Source of the DNA: Nitrososphaerales archaeon TH1920
GTDB taxonomy: Archaea; Thermoproteota; Nitrososphaeria; Nitrososphaerales; Nitrososphaeraceae
Direction of reading: 5' to 3'
Length of the DNA: 6,738 nt
NCBI GenBank assembly: GCA_014523495.1
Contig: JAATVM010000003.1
Span: 1 to 6,738 of the forward strand
Shown: positions 1 through 5,024 of the stretch, in pieces
Numbering within the stretch: position 1 is the first letter of the stretch
Layout of the letters: each line of letters starts with the position of its first letter
The notes under the pieces: model-generated
What the model was told of the DNA's origin: nothing
The model's database searches: none
What the model saw: the letters and a program-made list of their open reading frames with translations, nothing else
Translations under genes and position numbers: made by a program

Positions 1-838
1 GCATTTTATTTTCTTCTTCAAGAAACATCTTCATTTGATCTGGTGAATTGATATTGATTTTAGCATCAAATTCGGTCTTCTCTATTTCTAAGGCAGAGTT
101 GATAAGTGCAATTTTTGCCTTTTCCACTCTCTTTGGCATCCCTCCGTGAACAACTTCTTTGTCAAGTACAATTCCTTTAATTAGTTTAGTATCTCGTAAT
201 GAACCACCTGCTTTCTTTTCAACCTTGACATCATCAATATCTACAACATAACCTGATTCGTTTTGTTCTGAAACCTGCAAGGCTGCATTAACAACCACTT
301 CGGATATTTCAGTAGATTCCTTTGACACAAGTTTAGTTTGCATTGAAGTTCTTGCTACTTTAATTAATTCAGATTTGTTGCCTCCATCTATTTTTTGTGC
401 TAAATGATTAAATATCTCAATAGCTTTTAGAGCACTCTTTCTATATCCATCAACAATAATAGTTGGATGAACATCCTTTGTGATTAACTCCTCAGCTTTT
501 TCAATCAACGCACCTGCTAAAACTACAACAGATGAGGTACCATCACCTACTTCATTATCAGTTGCTTTGCTTATTTCGACCATCATCTTTGCAGCTGGAT
601 GTTGAACGTCAATTTCTTTTAATATAGTCGCACCATCGTTAGTTATTGTTACATCTCCGAGTCCATCTACCAACATTTTGTCCATACCTCGTGGACCCAA
701 AGTGGTCCTCACTACTTCAGCAATTAATTTTGCAGCAGCGATGTTATTTTTTTGTGCGTCACGACCTTTTGTTTGACTTGCTCCTTCTTTCAATATTAAA
801 ACAGGCATACCGCCTGCCGAACCTTGTTGAACTGACAT
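1..838 (-). CDS. Thermosome (group II chaperonin) subunit, N-terminal half, truncated by the window edge
   Basis: This is an ATP-driven cytosolic protein-folding chaperonin subunit that assembles into a double-ring cage without a GroES-type lid. I translated 279 codons by hand from the ATG at 838; the frame stays open to the left edge, so about half of the usual ~550 residues are present. Visible landmarks are the family N-terminal stretch ending TLGPRGMDKM (residues 46-55), NDGATIL (67-73) and the ATP-site signature GDGTSSVVVLAG (98-109), whose Asp99 is the expected catalytic-site residue. The fragment then runs through the intermediate domain into the apical domain. The first ten residues are Gly/Ser/Gln-rich, and Met11 is a possible alternative start. 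ATG 838 is preferred because an AGGAGA motif (852-857) and TATA-like boxes lie upstream. The gene follows uL11 with an 86-bp gap. Archaea often carry several thermosome paralogues, and which one this is cannot be told from the fragment. The family call is certain. Confidence 0.96.
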   Translation of the reverse strand, partial: MSVQQGSAGGMPVLILKEGASQTKGRDAQKNNIAAAKLIAEVVRTTLGPRGMDKMLVDGLGDVTITNDGATILKEIDVQHPAAKMMVEISKATDNEVGDGTSSVVVLAGALIEKAEELITKDVHPTIIVDGYRKSALKAIEIFNHLAQKIDGGNKSELIKVARTSMQTKLVSKESTEISEVVVNAALQVSEQNESGYVVDIDDVKVEKKAGGSLRDTKLIKGIVLDKEVVHGGMPKRVEKAKIALINSALEIEKTEFDAKININSPDQMKMFLEEENKM

Positions 839-851
839 TTATTGTATCATA

Positions 852-868
852 TCTCCTAAATTTTAATG
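852..868 (-). promoter_or_regulatory. Thermosome upstream region: SD-like AGGAGA and proximal TATA-like box
   Basis: Read on the minus strand, TTAAAATTTA (866-857) runs into AGGAGA (857-852), with the ATG at 838. The AT-rich box is centred about 24 bases before the ATG, which would suit a leaderless transcript. The AGGAGA lies 13 bases before the ATG, rather far for an ideal Shine-Dalgarno, but it would serve a longer transcript starting from the distal box at 886-899. The two readings are alternatives. Both are inferred from motif spacing only. Confidence 0.4.
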
Positions 869-885
869 TAAACTCTAGTTTTGGG

Positions 886-899
886 ATATTTTAAATTTG
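886..899 (-). promoter_or_regulatory. Distal TATA-like box for the thermosome gene
   Basis: The minus strand reads AAATTTAAAATATC here, centred near 892. Start sites about 27 bases downstream would fall near 865 and give a leader of about 27 bases carrying the AGGAGA motif. With the proximal box this suggests two alternative promoters in the 86-bp uL11-thermosome gap. In AT-rich DNA such motifs also arise by chance. Confidence 0.35.
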
Positions 900-924
900 C
901 GACAAATCATGATAATATTCAAAT

Positions 925-1407
925 TTAGGCTATCAAGTGGTCAAATTTTCCTGCTATCAAATCAGAGTAGATATCTTTAGCTGGTTTGTTTTCCACTTTA
1001 ATTCCACTGCTTACGCAAGAGCCTATAATTTCCTTTACACTTGATTTTAAGCTAGTTGCGTATGAAATATCAATTTTCATTTTCGCTATTTTTACTATTC
1101 CTTCCATCGAAATATTTCCAACATAGTCTGTTCCTGCTGTACCAGATCCTTTAGATACATTAGCTTCCTTTGCTATTAGAGCAGTAGTAGGTGGGACCCC
1201 AACTTCCACGTTAAATTTTTTTGTTTCTGGATCAATCTCCACTTTTACAGGCACTTTCATTCCATGAAACTCTTTGGTTTTTTCATTAATCGTATTAACC
1301 ACCTGCAATACGTTAATACCCATCGGGCCTAAAGCGGGTCCAAGGGGAGGTCCAGCACTAGCTTCACCGCCACTTACAAGAGCAGAAATAGATTTTTTTT
1401 GTTCCAT
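925..1407 (-). CDS. rpl11: 50S ribosomal protein L11 (uL11)
   Basis: uL11 binds the GTPase-associated centre of 23S rRNA at the base of the P-stalk and helps recruit and activate translation factors. The 160-residue product matches the usual archaeal length. The N-terminal domain (about residues 1-70) contains the proline/glycine-rich family signature GPPLGPALGPMGINV (19-33). The C-terminal rRNA-binding domain (about 71-145) contains VPPTTALI (71-78) and the K-rich stretch IVKIAKMK (104-111). The ATG at 1407 gives the standard N-terminus with no extension. The gene lies 53 bp downstream of spt5, the classic archaeal spt5-rpl11 order. It is followed by a thermosome gene rather than uL1, so the common L11-L1-L10-L12 string is broken here. 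A TATA-like box (1431-1446) suggests a promoter of its own in addition to any read-through from spt5. Confidence 0.97.
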   Translation of the reverse strand: MEQKKSISALVSGGEASAGPPLGPALGPMGINVLQVVNTINEKTKEFHGMKVPVKVEIDPETKKFNVEVGVPPTTALIAKEANVSKGSGTAGTDYVGNISMEGIVKIAKMKIDISYATSLKSSVKEIIGSCVSSGIKVENKPAKDIYSDLIAGKFDHLIA

Positions 1408-1410
1408 CTT

Positions 1411-1420
1411 AGACTAGTCT
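1411..1420. repeat. 10-bp perfect palindrome just upstream of the rpl11 start
   Basis: AGACTAGTCT is its own reverse complement and ends 3 bases before the rpl11 ATG, near where transcription would start from the TATA-like box at 1431-1446. The position would suit an operator or a small RNA hairpin at the 5' end. A 10-bp palindrome may equally be chance. Confidence 0.4.
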
Positions 1421-1430
1421 TAGAATTATG

Positions 1431-1446
1431 TTATTTAATTTAATAG
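1431..1446 (-). promoter_or_regulatory. TATA-like box of rpl11
   Basis: The minus strand reads CTATTAAATTAAATAA in the 53-bp spt5-rpl11 gap, centred about 31 bases before the rpl11 ATG. This would give a transcript with almost no leader, as is usual in this lineage. The call rests on motif and spacing only. A promoter here would allow uL11 to be made independently of Spt5. Confidence 0.45.
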
Positions 1447-1460
1447 TTTTTGCACCGTTT

Positions 1461-2129
1461 CTATGATGCCTTTTTTAGATAATTTGCATCAACTGTTACA
1501 GGTATTTGATAAGGTGAATCTAATAATAACACGGTTGCTTCTTGTTTTTCATAGTCGACCCTAGTTATCTTGGCTTTCATAGATTTGAATGGCCCCGCAA
1601 TAACTTCGACTGTATCATCTATATTTAATTCCGATACCACTGGCCTTTTCACTAAATAATTTTCAATGTCTTTGTATGGTAATTCTCCACGAATTTGTCC
1701 TTTGACATGTCTTACCCCAATCAAGGCGTCATATGCTATATTCGAATTGGGAGCTTCAATAATTATGTAGCCCTTAAAACTATCAAGTAATAATATAGAA
1801 CGCACAGGAATTTTCTTTGAATTTATCCTATTTTGAGCCAAATTTACGACAATGTGTTCCTGACCACCAGTTGTTCTAATTGCAAAAAATTTTGAATCTG
1901 ATTCTTCTTGGTTATCGGCTTGTATGGGAGAATCTTCAGTGCGAACGTTACTTTTAACTGATTGATCTTTGGGTATATCAGATTCGGATCTATGATTGTC
2001 TAGAGTGTTTTCTTCAGATATACTCTCGGCGCTTTCGGAGGTAGTTTCAGTTTTGGCAGCTGAGTCGTCAGTAAAAATTTTATCCAATTCATCGAAATTG
2101 TCTTCTTTTTCTATAGTACTACCTTCCAA
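1461..2129 (-). CDS. spt5: Transcription elongation factor Spt5 (NusG family) with an acidic N-terminal tail
   Basis: Spt5 clamps the RNA polymerase over the DNA channel, usually with Spt4, and promotes processive elongation. The 222-residue product has an NGN domain (about 80-160, beginning FFAIRTTGGQEHIVVNL, with the core SFKGYIIIEA at 117-126) and one KOW domain (about 165-220, with IDDTVEVIAGPFKSMKAKI at 170-188). Archaeal homologues are commonly near 150 residues. The extra length is residues 1-79, which hold 24 Asp/Glu, 7 Lys/Arg and 13 Ser and look disordered. The start is TTG at 2129, directly preceded by an in-frame TAA. The only other start-type codon seen before the NGN domain is TTG at codon 15, so the tail cannot be removed by choosing a later conventional start. 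rpl11 follows after 53 bp. The family call is firm; the role of the tail is unknown. Confidence 0.95.
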   Translation of the reverse strand: MEGSTIEKEDNFDELDKIFTDDSAAKTETTSESAESISEENTLDNHRSESDIPKDQSVKSNVRTEDSPIQADNQEESDSKFFAIRTTGGQEHIVVNLAQNRINSKKIPVRSILLLDSFKGYIIIEAPNSNIAYDALIGVRHVKGQIRGELPYKDIENYLVKRPVVSELNIDDTVEVIAGPFKSMKAKITRVDYEKQEATVLLLDSPYQIPVTVDANYLKKAS

Positions 2130-2158
2130 TTATCTTCAGCATACGATAACTTATTACA

Positions 2159-2172
2159 ATTTATAAGTTTAA
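2159..2172 (-). promoter_or_regulatory. TATA-like box of spt5
   Basis: The minus strand reads TTAAACTTATAAAT, with the TATAAAT core centred near 2162, about 33 bases before the TTG start at 2129. This predicts a transcript beginning near 2136 with a leader of roughly 6-7 bases. If the TTAAAC half is used instead, the start would fall near the out-of-frame ATG at 2142. The call is based on motif and spacing only. Confidence 0.45.
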
Positions 2173-2254
2173 TCAAAATGATATTCTTTTCTCCTATTGA
2201 TTGAATCACAATTAGAAACTAAATTGATAATTTGCATCTAATAGTGGAATTTCC

Positions 2255-2449
2255 TTACAAGTGCCTATTTTTTCTTTTAGCTGCTATTGAAGATGCAAAA
2301 TAAATGATAAATCCGCATATGGCCATTATTAATCCGTAGAGTGATAAAGAACCTTTGCTCAAAAAAGTACCAATTCCTACAATTATAGCACCCATAACTA
2401 GTAATACCATCCCGATTCTAGCATATTTGGGAATGTTTATTTTTGACAT
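2255..2449 (-). CDS. Small two-helix membrane protein, function unknown
   Basis: This 64-residue protein has a short basic N-terminus, a hydrophobic helix at about residues 12-30 (IGMVLLVMGAIIVGIGTFL), a short polar loop (SKGS), a second helix at about 35-54 (LSLYGLIMAICGFIIYFASS) and a basic tail (KRKNRHL). Both ends are positively charged, which suggests a hairpin with both termini in the cytoplasm. Glycines recur in both helices. The ATG at 2449 is supported by a TATA-like box 27-28 bases upstream, pointing to leaderless translation. It sits upstream of spt5, where many archaea keep secE. However, SecE normally has an amphipathic helix and a single membrane helix, and that pattern is not seen. 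I do not recognise the family. The good start context and clean two-helix design favour a real gene. Confidence 0.75.
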   Translation of the reverse strand: MSKINIPKYARIGMVLLVMGAIIVGIGTFLSKGSLSLYGLIMAICGFIIYFASSIAAKRKNRHL

Positions 2450-2470
2450 TTTCTTTTTCTTAAACGAATT

Positions 2471-2481
2471 CTAAATTTAAT
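2471..2481 (-). promoter_or_regulatory. TATA-like box of the 64-residue membrane protein gene
   Basis: The minus strand reads ATTAAATTTAG, centred about 27-28 bases before the ATG at 2449. This is the spacing expected when transcription begins at the start codon itself. It forms the left half of the divergent promoter region 2450-2581. Confidence 0.5.
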
Positions 2482-2546
2482 TACTAATATAACTTATCAT
2501 ACAAGGAAAACCATTAAGATGAACTGGAGGGAGTAAAAACATCACA

Positions 2547-2557
2547 TTTTTATTTAA
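2547..2557 (+). promoter_or_regulatory. TATA-like box of the FAD-dependent reductase gene
   Basis: TTTTTATTTAA is centred near 2552, about 29 bases before the ATG at 2582. This predicts a transcript starting at or just before the start codon. There is no Shine-Dalgarno motif directly ahead of the ATG, consistent with leaderless translation. The box is about 70 bases from the oppositely oriented one at 2471-2481. Confidence 0.5.
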
Positions 2558-2581
2558 CAATATATCATTTGTCGTTACCAA

Positions 2582-3616
2582 ATGAAGATAGCAGTCGTTG
2601 GAATGGGAGTTGCAGGAGCTTATCTTATGAATGGACTAAGCAATAATCACGATAATTACGTGAAAGGATTTGAAAGAATGCCAATTGAAGAACATGATGC
2701 AGTTTGTGCATGGGCAACTTGTGAAAATATAATGGAAGAGCTGGTTAAAAAATGTGGTCTTAATTTTGATGATTATATTTTACATGAGGGAAAAAGCATG
2801 AAGGTAGATATGAGTCAGAGTAGTAATGAGGATAACAGCATCAATGTTGGATTGAAAGGAATGGTTACCTATGACAAGTTGAGATTAATCAAGGATATGA
2901 CAAAAGGCACTAATATCCAGTTTGGAGTTACTCCAAGAAAAGAAACTCTTGAATCAGATTTTGATCTTATTATTGATTCCACAGGTTTTCATCGTAACTA
3001 TTTACCACGTCCCCAAAATGAAATGTGGATACCATGTATTCAATATAAAGTGAAATATCAAGACTATACTCCTTTTGACGATTTTTATTTGAAAGCTTTT
3101 CCGTCAATGAAGGGTTATTTTTGGTATTTCCCATTAGAGAATGGTTATGCACATATTGGCGCTGGAGATTATGAACGAAAAAATAATAATGTATTTGTTG
3201 ATAAATTTTTAAAAAAATATAAATGTGAAATAATAAAGAAGGTCGGTCGACCAGTTAGAATAACTCCCCCCAAAAATTCGGAACCTTTTACTGATGGTCG
3301 AAAAACTGTGGGTGTTGGTGAGTCCATAGGTACTGTGTATCCTTTGCTTGGTGAAGGAATAATTCCATCTACATGGTGTGCAGAATTATTTATCAAACAT
3401 ATTAATGATTTTAATGCATATCGAAAGGAGGTTTTAAAGAAGTTTCAGATATATGCACTCGTATTCAAGTTTATTCAGATGAAAATTAATGGCAAATTTA
3501 ACATTTTTAAAAACGCTATTGAATTATTTAAGATTTACAATCATATGAAAAATGAAGAAAATAGGTATGGAATGGAAGTAAGATTCAAAGATTTAATTAA
3601 AGTTTCAAGAATATGA
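2582..3616 (+). CDS. FAD-dependent oxidoreductase, geranylgeranyl reductase-like
   Basis: This is a 344-residue flavoprotein related to archaeal geranylgeranyl reductases, which saturate isoprenoid double bonds such as those of membrane-lipid chains. The N-terminus is an FAD-binding Rossmann fold: GMGVAG (7-12) fits GxGxxG, and Glu31 in GFERMP is placed to bind the ribose. CAWAT (42-46) resembles the Cys-containing segment after the Rossmann fold in this family. DLIIDSTGF (128-136) is the second dinucleotide-site strand. GYFWYFPLENGYAHIGAG (178-195) and GVGESIGTVYPLLGEGI (244-260) match the substrate-side and C-terminal FAD motifs. The second has GESIG where family members usually read GDAAG. 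A Lys/Phe-rich helical tail follows from about 270. The protein is shorter than the ~400 residues common for lipid-reducing members, so the substrate is uncertain and halogenase-like or other group-2 flavin reductases remain possible. It is a single gene with its own promoter. Confidence 0.85.
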   Translation: MKIAVVGMGVAGAYLMNGLSNNHDNYVKGFERMPIEEHDAVCAWATCENIMEELVKKCGLNFDDYILHEGKSMKVDMSQSSNEDNSINVGLKGMVTYDKLRLIKDMTKGTNIQFGVTPRKETLESDFDLIIDSTGFHRNYLPRPQNEMWIPCIQYKVKYQDYTPFDDFYLKAFPSMKGYFWYFPLENGYAHIGAGDYERKNNNVFVDKFLKKYKCEIIKKVGRPVRITPPKNSEPFTDGRKTVGVGESIGTVYPLLGEGIIPSTWCAELFIKHINDFNAYRKEVLKKFQIYALVFKFIQMKINGKFNIFKNAIELFKIYNHMKNEENRYGMEVRFKDLIKVSRI

Positions 3617-3644
3617 GTTCCATTACTAAACAAGAATACATTTT

Positions 3645-3649
3645 TATAT
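3645..3649 (+). terminator. Possible oligo-T terminator of the reductase gene
   Basis: A run of T residues about 30 bases after the reductase stop codon is the type of signal that ends archaeal transcription without requiring a hairpin. The run is short, so this is a weak call. Confidence 0.3.
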
Positions 3650-3677
3650 TCATAAAGGTTACTAATATTATATACTG

Positions 3678-3691
3678 CTAATTTAAATTAG
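3678..3691. repeat. 14-bp perfect palindrome between convergent genes
   Basis: CTAATTTAAATTAG is its own reverse complement. It lies between the two convergent stop codons, directly beside a second inverted repeat (3692-3718). It could form a small cruciform or a symmetric protein site, but its low complexity makes a chance origin plausible. Confidence 0.45.
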
Positions 3692-3718
3692 TAAAAGTAT
3701 TTATTAAAATTACTTTTA
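3692..3718. terminator. AT-rich hairpin overlapping the stop of the 79-residue gene, possible bidirectional terminator
   Basis: TAAAAGTA (3692-3699) and TACTTTTA (3711-3718) are perfect reverse complements separated by an 11-base loop. The right arm includes the TAA stop of the minus-strand gene (3718-3716), and each strand carries T4 tracts in the arms. The stem is only 8 bp and mostly A-T, so it is thermodynamically weak. Confidence 0.35.
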
Positions 3719-3955
3719 GTTTCTCTTTAATGTTTTTTGTAAATATTTTGTTTTAAGGGTACCCAGTAATAAAATCAACACAACGACTAGTCCTATGGCC
3801 AACGATGCTTTAATTATAGAGGAGATTAATCGGTCGGTAGAATTGTAAAATACATTGATATGTAATGGTCCGATTATAAAAATTAAAAAATATGAGACCA
3901 CTAAGATCATTATCCACATGATAAAAATAAGCATGAATAATCCAAACAATCTCAT
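3716..3955 (-). CDS. Small two-helix membrane protein, coupled to the GT4 transferase gene
   Basis: This is a 79-residue protein with a strongly hydrophobic helix at about residues 4-28 and a second at about 46-66 (IIKASLAIGLVVVLILLLG), followed by a basic tail (KTKYLQKTLKRN). The segment between the helices (GPLHINVFYNSTDR) carries NST, an N-glycosylation-type sequon. By the positive-inside rule that loop would be outside the cell and both ends inside, so the sequon would be accessible to a glycosylation machinery. The ATG (3955-3953) overlaps the TGA (3954-3952) of the upstream GT4 gene as ATGA, a strong sign of translational coupling and of a functional link. I do not recognise the family. 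A role as an accessory subunit of the transferase or of envelope glycan assembly is inference. Confidence 0.78.
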   Translation of the reverse strand: MRLFGLFMLIFIMWIMILVVSYFLIFIIGPLHINVFYNSTDRLISSIIKASLAIGLVVVLILLLGTLKTKYLQKTLKRN

Positions 3956-4977
3956 AATGATATTTTCCCCATCATAAATGAATATTGTATAGCTATTGAA
4001 ATGAAGGCCAGTATTGACGAAAATATTGCTAATATAAAAATTCTCACTATTATTTCTTGTTCGGACAATGGACCTTTAGCAAGAATAAGTCTTACTAGTG
4101 TCGCAGGCGCACTTTTGTCTTTAGATGCCACTAATCGAAAATCACTGCATATGGTTACTGGTCTAGTTTTGACCTCTCTGTGCTCTACTATTTTTTTTAC
4201 ACTAGAAAGAAACAAGAAGGAATTCATTACTGCTGGTAGAAGAGCAATTAGCCCAATAATTTCTGAATTCCCTACAATAGATAAACTAGCATACATTGAA
4301 CCTAGTAACAATGTACCAGAATCTCCGAGAAAAATCTTACTTGGAAATTTATGATATTGATATAATGCGATACTGCCAAAGAGTAATGGAAGACCCATGA
4401 GAAGAACATTAGTATTACCAAATACTGTTACACTCACTAATAGTGGTATCATTGTTATTATAATAAATCCAGTTGCTACCCCATTAAATACATCAATCGA
4501 GTTTATAGTATTACCAACTATCGGTATTATAAATAAAATAAGTAGAATGTATAGAATTGGAATAAATGCATTATCAAATATTAAACCAAGATAATTCCCG
4601 TGGCTTCCTATAATTATTATTGGAACAGCTGCCAATATCAAGGCTGCAGGTTTAAACCAACCTGGCATAGTTTTCATGTCATCGATATATCCAACAATAA
4701 ATGCGATAATTGTGGTTAATAAAACAGAGATTATTTTTACATCTAATATCAAGAAATATAGTAAAATTTCACTGATCACTATTCCTATCAACAAGACAGG
4801 ACCAGCAGGTCTTGGAACATTTGGTTTTCCAGGTTTATGATAGTCTACTACCACTCTGCCTTTCTTGTTTAGATATTTAATTAAATAAGGTGTCATAAAA
4901 AAAATGATTAAAAAGGAAATAGCAGACACGAGTATTCCATAAAAAGCAATATCTAGTGGAGAAAGCAAATAGGTCAA
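3952..4977 (-). CDS. GT4-family UDP-sugar:polyprenol-phosphate sugar-1-phosphate transferase (MraY/WecA/DPAGT1-like)
   Basis: Members of this family move a sugar-1-phosphate, often GlcNAc-1-phosphate, from a UDP-sugar to a membrane polyprenol phosphate. This is the first step in building lipid-linked glycans for protein glycosylation or cell-surface polymers. The 341-residue product is multipass, with about ten hydrophobic helices. Family motifs in order are KPGKPNVPRPAGP (48-60), GYIDDMKTMPGWFKP (96-110, with the Asp99-Asp100 pair), NTINSIDVFNGVATG (156-170, the Mg/nucleotide loop), FLGDSGTLLLG (216-226, Asp219) and the cytoplasmic loop EHREVKTRPV (265-274). The late RLILAKGPLSEQ resembles archaeal and eukaryotic DPAGT1-type proteins more than MraY. 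The start is uncertain: TTG 4977 directly follows an in-frame TGA, and TTG 4968 is better spaced (9 bases) from the AGGTGA at 4983-4978. It lies downstream of hel308 and overlaps the 79-residue gene. The exact sugar is not determinable. Confidence 0.9.
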   Translation of the reverse strand: MTYLLSPLDIAFYGILVSAISFLIIFFMTPYLIKYLNKKGRVVVDYHKPGKPNVPRPAGPVLLIGIVISEILLYFLILDVKIISVLLTTIIAFIVGYIDDMKTMPGWFKPAALILAAVPIIIIGSHGNYLGLIFDNAFIPILYILLILFIIPIVGNTINSIDVFNGVATGFIIITMIPLLVSVTVFGNTNVLLMGLPLLFGSIALYQYHKFPSKIFLGDSGTLLLGSMYASLSIVGNSEIIGLIALLPAVMNSFLFLSSVKKIVEHREVKTRPVTICSDFRLVASKDKSAPATLVRLILAKGPLSEQEIIVRIFILAIFSSILAFISIAIQYSFMMGKISL

Positions 4978-4983
4978 TCACCT
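4978..4983 (-). promoter_or_regulatory. Shine-Dalgarno-like AGGTGA ahead of the GT4 gene
   Basis: AGGTGA on the minus strand contains the TGA that ends the upstream 14-codon ORF and directly abuts TTG 4977. Its distance to TTG 4977 is zero, too close for initiation, but it is 9 bases from TTG 4968 (codon 4 of the long reading). The site therefore favours 4968 if a Shine-Dalgarno interaction is used, or reinitiation at 4977 if ribosomes arrive by translating the short ORF. Confidence 0.45.
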
Positions 4984-5022
4984 GTTGTAAAATATCTTTT
5001 GAAAATGACTTTTTGTACTCAT
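4978..5022 (-). other. 14-codon ORF between hel308 and the GT4 gene, in frame with the latter
   Basis: The reading ATG (5022) to TGA (4980-4978) encodes MSTKSHFQKIFYNR. It begins 2 bases after the hel308 stop (TAG AA ATG), the spacing typical of coupled operon genes, and its stop is directly followed by the in-frame TTG start of the transferase. It may be a leader peptide, the original N-terminus of the transferase cut off by a nonsense mutation or sequencing error, a readthrough site, or chance. The sequence cannot decide between these. Confidence 0.4.
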
Positions 5023-5024
5023 TT

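Larger units (their letters stand above)
2450..2581. promoter_or_regulatory. Divergent promoter region
   Basis: These 132 bases separate the divergently transcribed 64-residue membrane protein gene and the reductase gene. They contain the two TATA-like boxes at 2471-2481 (minus) and 2547-2557 (plus). The middle (2500-2540) is the only less AT-rich part and includes GGAGGG (2526-2531), which is followed by no usable start codon. No clear operator repeat was seen. Confidence 0.5.
3617..3715. other. Convergent intergenic spacer, AT-rich, no gene seen
   Basis: These 99 bases separate the 3' ends of the reductase gene (plus strand) and the minus-strand 79-residue gene. They are very AT-rich and contain a T-run on the plus strand (3645-3649), a 14-bp palindrome (3678-3691) and a hairpin arm pair beside the minus-strand stop codon. 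Termination of both transcripts probably occurs here. Confidence 0.6.

Noticed and set aside
646..894. Plus-strand open frame of 82 codons
   Set aside because: It lies antisense to the thermosome start and the rpl11-thermosome gap; its protein has no recognisable features and the minus-strand gene is certain.
1478..2238. 13-bp direct repeat GATAATTTGCATC at 1478-1490 and 2226-2238
   Set aside because: About one exact match of this length is expected by chance in AT-rich sequence of this size; one copy is within the spt5 coding end.
2255..2449. Calling the 64-residue protein SecE because it lies upstream of spt5
   Set aside because: It has two hydrophobic helices and no recognisable amphipathic SecE helix, so position alone does not justify the name.
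2526..2531. GGAGGG as a Shine-Dalgarno site
   Set aside because: No start codon at suitable distance follows on the plus strand; the reductase ATG is 50 bases away.
2970..3396. Minus-strand open frames inside the reductase gene
   Set aside because: They are antisense to clear FAD-motif coding sequence, with no start signals of their own.
4001..4594. Plus-strand open frames at 4001-4354 and 4397-4594
   Set aside because: Both are antisense to the conserved motifs of the GT4 transferase and are explained as shadows of its codon pattern.
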